A stretch of DNA of 5,161 nt from Sedimenticola sp. (lineage in GTDB: Bacteria; Pseudomonadota; Gammaproteobacteria; Chromatiales; Chromatiaceae). Location: contig JAUXBK010000194.1 in NCBI GenBank assembly GCA_030619405.1, positions 1 to 5,161 of the forward strand, given 5' to 3'. Of this stretch, positions 1 through 4,056 are shown in pieces; positions within the stretch are counted from its first letter, which is position 1, and each line of letters opens with the position of its first letter. A program made the position numbers and the translations under genes. Under the pieces are notes generated by a model, which did not search any database, was not told the origin of the DNA, and was given only the letters and a program-made list of their open reading frames with translations.

Positions 1-206
1 ATGCCCCGATTATTTTCTTGCCGCAAAGTGCGATGTTCAAACCGGATACGCGCCTTCAGTTTTCGTTCCGGTGGTTACGGTGTCACTGCTGACCCGCACC
101 AGTCACCCTTCTGGATCAAGGCCATGGGGCTTCCCCTTACGGGGTAGACACCCGGCCCCTGGCTGCTTGGAGCCCCAGAAAAACGTCAGTGCTCTGCCAT
201 GTCCAA
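1..206. other. Structured non-coding segment, possible RNA or mobile-element end
   Basis: No recognisable protein is encoded here. Plus-strand frame 1 is open from the left edge to a TAG at 145-147, but its translation is not one I recognise. The segment contains short complementary arms: ACCGGA at 41-46 with TCCGGT at 67-72, and GGGGCT at 126-131 with AGCCCC at 171-176. The second pair encloses a small CCCC/GGGG hairpin around 133-144. With the two hairpins that follow (207-299 and 309-335) this makes a chain of stem-loops, as expected for a structured RNA or an insertion-element end. Read on the minus strand it would lie just upstream of whatever lies left of the window. That is the layout of an IscB-associated (HEARO/omega) RNA, but I cannot confirm that family from memory. 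The strand is unresolved. Confidence 0.35.
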
Positions 207-299
207 GTGCTTCGGACCGTCTTTTTTGAAGCTGCCCGGACACGATGGATGGTGTTTGTCCGTCGTGTCCGGGTGGCAACTTGTGCGGTCCGATGTCAC
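207..299. repeat. Large nested hairpin
   Basis: Two nested inverted repeats are visible. The inner arms, 231-245 and 263-277, pair over 15 positions: 11 consecutive Watson-Crick pairs (CCCGGACACGA at 235-245 with its complement at 263-273), then two G-T pairs and two more canonical pairs. The outer arms, 212-219 and 286-293, pair perfectly over 8 bases around TCGGACCG. A further GTG/CAC pairing (207-209 with 297-299) closes the structure. This is far stronger than expected by chance in 93 bases. It is too large and lacks a T-tract, so it does not look like an intrinsic terminator. Confidence 0.6.
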
Positions 300-308
300 A
301 GATTTGAT

Positions 309-335
309 GGTTTCTCCAAATTAGGAGATCCAACC
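309..335. repeat. Small hairpin at the edge of the structured segment
   Basis: TCTCC at 313-317 pairs with GGAGA at 324-328 around a 6-base loop. The stem can be lengthened by GGTT (309-312) with AACC (332-335) across a 3-base bulge. It is the last stem-loop before similarity to the membrane-anchor gene begins at about 347. Confidence 0.4.
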
Positions 336-346
336 CCTTACTGGTT

Positions 347-621
347 TCATGGTTTCTGGTGGGTGGTCTGATCGCCTCCTTCTTCCATCTGGGACACCCG
401 GAGCGGGCCTTGTGTGCCGCCAGTCAGTCGCGCACCTCCTGGCTCTCCCGGGAGTGGTCGTGCTGCCGCTCTTCATGACGCTGGTGGCGTTCTATGGTCT
501 GGTGCACTATGCGGGCTGGACCAGCTCCCTGTTCACCGTCTCCGGGAGCTTGCCGGTGGACTTCACTCTGCTGGCGGGCTTTATCGCCAGCGTGGCGGCG
601 TTCGCTCTCTTCATCTTTACC
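347..621 (+). pseudogene. Fragment of DmsC/SoeC-type membrane anchor subunit, frameshifted
   Basis: The DmsC family is the quinol-interacting membrane anchor of molybdopterin oxidoreductases such as DMSO reductase or sulfite dehydrogenase. In frame 2, positions 347-454 read a membrane segment running into FHLGHPERAL and TSWLSRE, which are hallmarks of the family. Frame 2 then stops at 476-478. The similarity continues in frame 1 from 454 as VVVLPLFMTLVAFYGLVHY plus another hydrophobic segment ending near FIFT at 619-621. Loss of one G near 454 (CGG GAG GTG becoming CGG GAG TG) explains the switch. Only about 90 codons of a protein usually near 300 residues remain. The N-terminal helix and all later helices are missing, and unrelated repeat-rich DNA lies on both sides. 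The frame-1 reading from ATG 349 to TAA 699 is not a natural gene. The family call is firm from the motifs, but the subfamily is not. Confidence 0.72.
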
Positions 622-713
622 AGACGAAGTCTTAATAGTCAGAAAGCAGGAGGTAACCGTTCAGACCCAGCTCTTTCAAGGTGCCTCATAACTATCTAAA
701 TCAATAGAAGTTT
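622..713 (+). other. Decayed junction with an orphan ribosome-binding-like site
   Basis: No gene can be supported here. A perfect AGGAGGT lies at 648-654, but no ATG, GTG or TTG follows at a usable distance. It may be the leftover ribosome-binding site of a gene that once followed the membrane-anchor gene and was deleted or displaced. The repeat arms at 657-683 begin immediately afterwards. Confidence 0.3.
657..668 (+). repeat. Direct repeat copy 1 (partner at 870-881)
   Basis: CCGTTCAGACCC occurs here and again, identical and in the same orientation, at 870-881. The part from TTCAGACCC onward also occurs inverted at 976-984. In the first copy it is followed at once by the inverted-repeat arm 668-683, whereas in the second copy it follows the matching arm 854-869. 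This suggests duplicated or rearranged pieces of one element. Confidence 0.55.
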
Positions 714-869
714 CGTAGGGTGCGGTGAGCTTGCGAACCGCACCGGGGGAGGCTGCCCACCCTGAGGTTGGCGCGGTTCGTTCCTCACCACACCCTACGG
801 ATCTGAGAGCTGCTTTATGTTCCGACTTTATCCTATATATTTCAGTGCGTTGACACCTTGAAAGGGCTG
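668..869. repeat. Long-span inverted repeat bracketing a palindromic element
   Basis: The arm at 668-683 (CAGCTCTTTCAAGGTG) is the reverse complement of 854-869 with a single substitution, which leaves a G-T pair. The two 16-base arms bracket about 170 bases containing the palindromic element at 714-799. The rest of the interior (684-713 and 800-853) shows no coding potential and no motif I recognise. A TTGACA at 850-855 has no matching -10 box at normal spacing. Confidence 0.55.
714..799. repeat. MITE/REP-like palindromic element
   Basis: The termini are 16-base inverted repeats, CGTAGGGTGCGGTGAG at 714-729 and its complement at 784-799, with one G-T pair. A second perfect 8-base stem follows inward (CGAACCGC at 734-741 with GCGGTTCG at 773-780). 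Sequences beginning GTAGGGTGCG and containing GAACCGCACC are, to my knowledge, common interspersed repeats in environmental proteobacteria, but I cannot count copies here. No transposase is encoded, so any movement would depend on an enzyme supplied elsewhere. Confidence 0.7.
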
Positions 870-881
870 CCGTTCAGACCC
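870..881 (+). repeat. Direct repeat copy 2 (partner at 657-668)
   Basis: This is identical to the 12 bases at 657-668. It also overlaps the left arm (873-884) of the inverted repeat that encloses the palindromic element at 895-955. Confidence 0.55.
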
Positions 882-984
882 CCGTCATTTCGAATGTAGG
901 GGCGAGTTTATTCGCCCAGTCCACAGGGTTCCGGGAGAATAAATTCGTCCCTACACGGTGTGCCCGGTAGAGCGGGGGTCTGAA
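873..984. repeat. 12-base inverted repeat enclosing a second palindrome
   Basis: TTCAGACCCCCG at 873-884 is perfectly complementary to 973-984. The arms are 88 bases apart and enclose the palindromic element at 895-955. Either this is one compound hairpin element, or the inner palindrome inserted into an older inverted repeat. The right arm ends only 8 bases beyond the stop codon of the nei remnant (993-995, minus strand), so the hairpin could have acted as a transcript end for that gene, although no clear T-tract is present. Confidence 0.6.
895..955. repeat. Palindromic interspersed element (GTAGGGGCGA type)
   Basis: Positions 895-917 pair with 933-955 over 23 positions, with a single mismatch (914/936) and two G-T pairs, around a 15-base loop. 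The ends read TGTAGGGGCGAGTTTATT and the complement of TGTAGGGACGAATTTATT. To my knowledge, repeats of the form GTAGGGGCGAATTTATTCGCCC are frequent in intergenic DNA of environmental proteobacteria. The sequence differs from the element at 714-799, so two repeat families sit side by side. Confidence 0.68.
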
Positions 985-992
985 TGATTACG

Positions 993-1304
993 TCAGGAGA
1001 TATCCTTTTCGATCTCTGCGACTTTTTGACACCTGGGGCAAAGATAGCAGGGCTGCCCGCCCCGCCTCACCTTTGCGATCGGGGTGCCGCAACGGTAGCA
1101 GGGGAGCCCGGCCCGCCGGAATACCAGAAACCGGGTCAGCATCGCCTTGCCCCGGGTATCGACGGCGGTCACCTCGATCCCGGTCAGGGACGCCTCGAAC
1201 CGCTTCAGCCGGGGCTGGGCAAACCAGACCGCCGTGGTCTTCAGCCCTTTCAAGGCCGTCTCGACGGCGTCAGCGGCGCGGCGGATCTCGGGGCCCTCCG
1301 GCAT
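993..1304 (-). pseudogene. nei: Endonuclease VIII (Nei) with large in-frame internal deletion
   Basis: Endonuclease VIII is a DNA glycosylase/AP lyase that removes oxidised pyrimidines. The 103-residue reading frame starts MPEGPEIRRAAD, the Nei N-terminus, with the catalytic Pro2 and Glu3. It stays aligned by eye with E. coli Nei through TRGKAMLTRF, including the conserved Lys53. At residues 59-60 it jumps to the C-terminal zinc finger: VFRRAGLPCYRCG, then YLCPRCQ, with Cys69, Cys72, Cys89 and Cys92. About 170 residues are missing, including the rest of the beta-sandwich, the helix-two-turn-helix DNA-binding domain and the lesion-reading loop. The frame is preserved across the join (about 1125-1135), so the remnant is still translatable, but it should not be an active glycosylase. 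The ATG at 1302-1304 has only a weak upstream AGGT. Normal Nei is about 263 residues. A functional mini-protein is possible but unlikely. Confidence 0.85.
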
Positions 1305-1325
1305 GTGGTTCAGCTACCTGTTCCT

Positions 1326-1350
1326 GGTTCCCACGCTCTGCGTGGGAACC
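1326..1350. repeat. Perfect hairpin repeat (GTTCCCACGC type), copy 1
   Basis: GGTTCCCACGC at 1326-1336 and GCGTGGGAACC at 1340-1350 form a perfect 11-base stem with loop TCT. I know this unit as a common interspersed palindrome in many bacterial genomes. It lies about 20 bases upstream of the nei remnant start, so it separates that gene from any promoter further out. Confidence 0.75.
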
Positions 1351-1379
1351 CAACCAGCGGCGCGCCCGCGCGCCGTTGG
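1350..1379. repeat. GC-rich imperfect hairpin between two repeat copies
   Basis: CGGCGCG at 1358-1364 pairs with CGCGCCG at 1369-1375. CCAA at 1350-1353 pairs with TTGG at 1376-1379 across a 4-base bulge. It lies directly between the two copies of the flanking hairpin unit, so 1326-1427 may be a single compound element. Confidence 0.5.
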
Positions 1380-1402
1380 CAGAGGGTTCAAGGTCCGGTA
1401 CA

Positions 1403-1427
1403 GGTCCCCATGCAGAGCGTGGGAATC
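1403..1427. repeat. Degenerate, inverted copy 2 of the GTTCCCACGC hairpin
   Basis: The reverse complement of 1403-1427 matches the unit at 1326-1350 apart from four substitutions. Its loop is AGA where copy 1 has TCT, which shows the opposite orientation. Two of the altered positions leave G-T pairs and one is a true mismatch. Paired inverted copies of one hairpin resemble the bipartite layout of REP/BIME elements that depend on a RAYT-type transposase. No such transposase is in the window. Confidence 0.6.
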
Positions 1428-1521
1428 AGAAGAGTTCGGCATGCGCACAGCGGCATCGGGAAGTTATGATTGAGATCGGTTAGCATAAAAAATCCGCATT
1501 CACACGCAACTGATCACAATC

Positions 1522-2823
1522 ATGAAAAGGCCAGAACTCCTCTCTCCAGCCGGCACCCTGAAGAACATGCGTTACGCCTTCGCCTACGGGGCGGATGCGG
1601 TCTACGCCGGCATGCCTCGGTACAGCCTGCGGGTGCGCAACAACGACTTCATGGAGCGCAACCTGCAACTCGGCATCGATGAGGCCCATGCGGGTGGCGA
1701 CCGCTTCTATCTCGCCTGCAACCTGATGCCTCACGGTGCCAAGCTGAAGACCTTCATGGCGGACATGACGCCCATCGTGGCGATGGGGCCGGATGCCCTG
1801 ATCATTTCGGACCCGGGCCTGATCATGCTGGTGCGGGAACGCTGGCCGCAGATGCCCGTACACCTCTCGGTGCAGGCCAGCACGGTCAATGGGGCCGCCG
1901 TGCGGTTCTGGCAGCGGGTGGGTGTGAGCCGGGTGATCCTCTCCCGGGAGCTGTCGCTGGAGGAAGTGGAGGATATCCGTCAGCAGTGCCCCGAGACGGA
2001 GCTGGAGGTGTTTGTGCATGGTGCTCTCTGCATTGCCTATTCGGGCCGCTGTCTGCTCTCCGGCTATTTTAATCACCGCGATGCCAACCAGGGAAGCTGC
2101 ACCAACTCCTGCCGCTGGGAGTACCGGCTGGGTGCCGGGGAGGGGGAGGAGTCTACCGGGGTGTTCGAGCCCCGGCGCCACCCGGAAGCCGATCGGGTCT
2201 ATCTGCTGGAAGAGCGGGAGCGACCCGGGGAGTTTATGCCCGTCTTCGAGGACGAGCAGGGCACCTACATCATGAACTCCAAGGATCTGCGTGCGGTCGA
2301 GCATGTGCAGCGACTGGTGCAGATCGGTGTCGACTGCCTCAAGATCGAGGGTCGCACCAAGTCACACTATTACACCGCCCGCACCACCCAGGTCTATCGG
2401 TGGGCCATCGATGATGCGGTGGCGGGCCGCCCGTTCCGGCCCGAACTGATGTCGGCACTGGAAGGGCTGGCCAACCGCGGCTACACCGACGGCTTCTTCC
2501 AGCGCCACGAGAGCCAAGAGCTGCAGCGCTACCGGGATGGCTCCTCCCGCAGCACCCGGCAGCAATTCGTGGCCGAGGTGACGGCACATGACCCGGAGAC
2601 CGGCTGGCTGCAGCTGGATGTAAAGAACAAGTTTGCGGTGGGCGACCGGCTGGAACTGTTGACCCCGGAGGGGAACCGGCGGTTTCGGCTGGAGACAATG
2701 GAGGATCTGGAGGGCAACCCGATGCAGGAGGCCCCGGGTGGGGGCTATCGGGTGAGGATCACCGCCCCGGTGGATGCTCCGCGCATGGGCCTTCTGGTAA
2801 AGGATCTATTAAAGGATCTTTGA
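1522..2823 (+). CDS. trhP: tRNA U34 hydroxylation protein TrhP (YegQ), U32 family
   Basis: TrhP (formerly YegQ) is a U32-family, 4Fe-4S-linked, prephenate-dependent enzyme that makes 5-hydroxyuridine at position 34 of tRNAs, the precursor of cmo5U/mcmo5U. The 433-residue product aligns by eye with E. coli YegQ from its first residues (PELLSPAGTLKNMRYAFAY). It contains the U32 signature FVHGALCIAYSGRCLLSG at 164-181 and then CTNSCRWEY. Cys170, Cys177, Cys193 and Cys197 are candidate cluster ligands. Further conserved stretches are YIMNSKDLRA, LKIEGRTKS and, near the end, VKNKFAVGDRLEL. The protein is about 20 residues shorter than E. coli YegQ, mainly in the variable loop after residue 205. 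The ATG at 1522 is chosen because it matches the family N-terminus, although no clear Shine-Dalgarno precedes it. A weak promoter is possible (TTATGA at 1464-1469 and TAAAAA at 1486-1491). The stop lies 16 bases from the stop of convergent ycgN. Confidence 0.93.
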   Translation: MKRPELLSPAGTLKNMRYAFAYGADAVYAGMPRYSLRVRNNDFMERNLQLGIDEAHAGGDRFYLACNLMPHGAKLKTFMADMTPIVAMGPDALIISDPGLIMLVRERWPQMPVHLSVQASTVNGAAVRFWQRVGVSRVILSRELSLEEVEDIRQQCPETELEVFVHGALCIAYSGRCLLSGYFNHRDANQGSCTNSCRWEYRLGAGEGEESTGVFEPRRHPEADRVYLLEERERPGEFMPVFEDEQGTYIMNSKDLRAVEHVQRLVQIGVDCLKIEGRTKSHYYTARTTQVYRWAIDDAVAGRPFRPELMSALEGLANRGYTDGFFQRHESQELQRYRDGSSRSTRQQFVAEVTAHDPETGWLQLDVKNKFAVGDRLELLTPEGNRRFRLETMEDLEGNPMQEAPGGGYRVRITAPVDAPRMGLLVKDLLKDL

Positions 2824-2839
2824 CCGCCCGTCTGGCTCA

Positions 2840-3277
2840 TCAGATCCAGTCGACCAGATGCTGTGCCGGTTCGTCCGCCTCCAGTTCGCTCACCACCCGG
2901 CCGCACACCCGGTTTCCGGAGGTCGCTACCGTGGCCGGGTCGCCGGAGACCAGGGGGTGCCATGCGGGAAGCGTTTTGCCCTCTGCCAGTAGTCGGTAGG
3001 CGCAGGTGTCCGGGAGCCAGTAGGGATCTTTCAGTATCTCCAGGGTGACGGTACAGCACTCGGGAACATTGGATGATCGATTGGCATAGTCGGTGCAGCG
3101 GCATGCCGTCTGGTCCAGGTAGCGGCAGCAGACATTGGTGTAGAAAATCTCCTGGGTCTTCGTATCCTCGAAGCGGTGCAGGCAGCACTTGGCACAGCCG
3201 TCACAGAGGGCCTCCCACTGTGCCTGGCTCAGTTCAGTCAGTGGCTTGGCTTTCCAGAATTCAAGCTGTGGATCCAC
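2840..3277 (-). CDS. ycgN: YcgN/UPF0260 cysteine-rich metal-binding family protein
   Basis: This family belongs to the YkgJ-type putative zinc/iron-chelating cysteine-rich proteins. No biochemical role is established to my knowledge. The product is 145 residues and cytoplasmic, with no signal peptide or membrane segment. Cysteine motifs in order: CDGCAKCC at 25-32, CC at 50-51, CRC at 59-61, CC at 74-75 and Cys92 in TCAYRLLAEGK. The family-typical LPAWHPLVSG lies at about 103-112. These match E. coli YcgN block by block. I choose the GTG at 3275-3277 because an AAGGG lies seven bases upstream and the protein then begins MDPQLEFW, close to MSDVPFW of E. coli. An upstream in-frame GTG at 3311-3313 would add 12 residues but has no family support. 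It converges on trhP and is probably monocistronic. Confidence 0.92.
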   Translation of the reverse strand: MDPQLEFWKAKPLTELSQAQWEALCDGCAKCCLHRFEDTKTQEIFYTNVCCRYLDQTACRCTDYANRSSNVPECCTVTLEILKDPYWLPDTCAYRLLAEGKTLPAWHPLVSGDPATVATSGNRVCGRVVSELEADEPAQHLVDWI

Positions 3278-3284
3278 TATATAA

Positions 3285-3289
3285 CCCTT
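3285..3289 (-). promoter_or_regulatory. Ribosome-binding site deciding the ycgN start
   Basis: Minus-strand AAGGG followed by TTATATA and then GTG gives a 7-base spacing. This favours the GTG at 3275-3277 over the one at 3311-3313, which has no purine-rich sequence at the right distance. Confidence 0.6.
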
Positions 3290-3332
3290 TGTATTGAAGG
3301 TTTTTCTATGCACAAGCTACATTCGTTAGGGG

Positions 3333-3362
3333 ATTCTGCCGGAAAGAGTGGTTTTCTATCAA
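3333..3362 (-). promoter_or_regulatory. Possible sigma-70 promoter for ycgN
   Basis: On the minus strand, TTGATA (plus 3357-3362) and CAGAAT (plus 3333-3338) are separated by 18 bases. A start near 3326 would give a leader of about 50 bases before the GTG. Both boxes are imperfect and the call rests on position and spacing alone. Confidence 0.3.
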
Positions 3363-3430
3363 GCACTTAGATTTGTCGATTGATATAACATCTTGATTTT
3401 AAAACACTGTTTTATATTGGGTAAAAAATA
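3363..3430. other. AT-rich tract in the ycgN-ogt intergenic region
   Basis: This roughly 70-base stretch is strikingly AT-rich compared with the GC-rich genes around it and has poly-A/T runs. It includes a perfect 15-base dyad at 3400-3414, TAAAACA-C-TGTTTTA, which could be a regulator site. It contains no gene. A divergent promoter region for ycgN and ogt is the simplest reading, but the DnaA-box-like group about 55 bases to its right also allows a DNA-unwinding role. Confidence 0.45.
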
Positions 3431-3484
3431 GACAATCTGACTGGGACGCTGCAGTTATAGAGGGGTAGTCGATATTTCCATGGC

Positions 3485-3519
3485 TTCTCCACAAAGTTAT
3501 GCACAGGAAATGTGGAAAA
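3485..3519. promoter_or_regulatory. Cluster of three DnaA-box-like 9-mers
   Basis: TTATGCACA at 3497-3505 fits the relaxed DnaA box TTWTNCACA on the plus strand. TTTTCCACA on the minus strand (plus 3511-3519) fits it too. TTCTCCACA at 3485-3493 is one base off. The spacings are 3 and 5 bases. DnaA could regulate ogt-xerD from here, or the region could be a DnaA-titration or accessory site. A replication origin is possible but not supported by the neighbouring genes, since dnaA, dnaN, mnmG and rpmH are all absent from the window. Confidence 0.45.
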
Positions 3520-3534
3520 AACGGCAGCTGAAAA

Positions 3535-3555
3535 GGGTGTATCTGGGATACACTC
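3535..3555. promoter_or_regulatory. Dyad/hairpin upstream of ogt
   Basis: GTGTATC at 3537-3543 and GATACAC at 3547-3553 are perfect complements around TGG. G3536-T3554 and G3535-C3555 extend the stem to nine pairs. It ends 33 bases before the ogt start, where an operator or a leader hairpin could act. There is no T-tract, so a terminator is unlikely. Confidence 0.4.
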
Positions 3556-3588
3556 TCAAGAATGCTCATCTGACCCGGTTTATTGCTC

Positions 3589-4056
3589 ATGTCAACCCGT
3601 TTTCAAACCCTTTCCCCGCTGGGTATCCTGGGTATCACGCTCTGTGCTGAAGGTCTCCAGGAGATTGAACTCTTCTACGAGACAGATTCCTGTCTGAACA
3701 CGGCAGCGGTCCCGGAATCGGAAGTGGGGCGACAGCTGGGTGCTTACTTTCAGGACGGCGGTTTCCGTTTTTCCCTGCCGCTGTCTCTCTCCGGCACCGA
3801 ATTTCAGCAGCGAGTGTGGCGAGCACTGTGTCGGATCGGGCCGGGGGAGGTGCGCACCTATGGGGAGATCGCTCGGGATCTGGGCACCAGCCCACGGGCA
3901 GTGGGCAACGCCTGCCGCAGGAATCCGGTCCCTATCGTGGTGCCCTGTCATCGGGTGGTCGCGGCCACCGGAATTGGCGGTTACTCCGGCGACACCGATG
4001 GCAGGAAACTCGATATGAAGCGCTGGCTGCTGACCCATGAGGGCGTCCGTTCGTGA
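3589..4056 (+). CDS. ogt: Methylated-DNA-[protein]-cysteine S-methyltransferase
   Basis: This is a suicide repair protein that transfers alkyl groups from O6-alkylguanine or O4-alkylthymine in DNA to its own cysteine. The 155-residue product has a variable N-terminal domain (about 1-68) and the conserved catalytic domain from about 69: GTEFQQRVWRAL, RTYGEIA with Tyr91, the DNA-binding helix RAVGNAC with arginine-finger Arg103, the hinge asparagine in RNPVPI (Asn112), and the active site PCHRVV with acceptor Cys120. These spacings match human AGT for Arg128, Asn137 and Cys145. The order ends with GGYSG. There is no Ada N-terminal domain, so this is an Ogt-type enzyme, not Ada. The start is uncertain: ATG at 3589 or TTG at 3583, as an in-frame TGA at 3571 excludes anything earlier. 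No clear Shine-Dalgarno is visible. It overlaps xerD by four bases. Confidence 0.92.
   Translation: MSTRFQTLSPLGILGITLCAEGLQEIELFYETDSCLNTAAVPESEVGRQLGAYFQDGGFRFSLPLSLSGTEFQQRVWRALCRIGPGEVRTYGEIARDLGTSPRAVGNACRRNPVPIVVPCHRVVAATGIGGYSGDTDGRKLDMKRWLLTHEGVRS
4039..4043 (+). promoter_or_regulatory. xerD ribosome-binding site inside ogt
   Basis: GAGGG lies nine bases before the GTG at 4053-4055, within the last codons of ogt. It supports the GTG start and coupling to ogt translation. Confidence 0.5.

Noticed and set aside
103..333. 76-codon minus-strand open frame
   Set aside because: It runs straight through the large nested hairpin and has no recognisable family, so a structured non-coding segment explains it better.
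349..699. 116-codon open frame taken as an intact small membrane protein
   Set aside because: The first third is in the wrong frame: the adjacent frame reads the DmsC motifs FHLGHPERA and SWLSRE. The last part reads into repeat DNA.
657..1427. CRISPR array
   Set aside because: The repeats are palindromes of different families without regular spacing or unique spacers between identical direct repeats.
984..1483. Several plus-strand open frames of 108-161 codons
   Set aside because: They run antisense to the nei remnant and through the palindromic repeats, and none resembles a known protein.
1480..2304. 274-codon minus-strand open frame opposite trhP
   Set aside because: It lies antisense to a well-matched conserved gene, its composition is that of a shadow frame in GC-rich DNA, and it has no recognisable motif.
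3393..3418. TTGATT and TATATT as a plus-strand promoter for ogt
   Set aside because: The spacer is only 14 bases, too short for a sigma-70 promoter. No better pair was found, so no ogt promoter is called.
3363..3519. Chromosomal replication origin (oriC)
   Set aside because: The AT-rich tract and DnaA-like boxes are suggestive, but none of the usual oriC neighbours is present and only two boxes fit the relaxed consensus. It is kept as a finding, not called as an origin.
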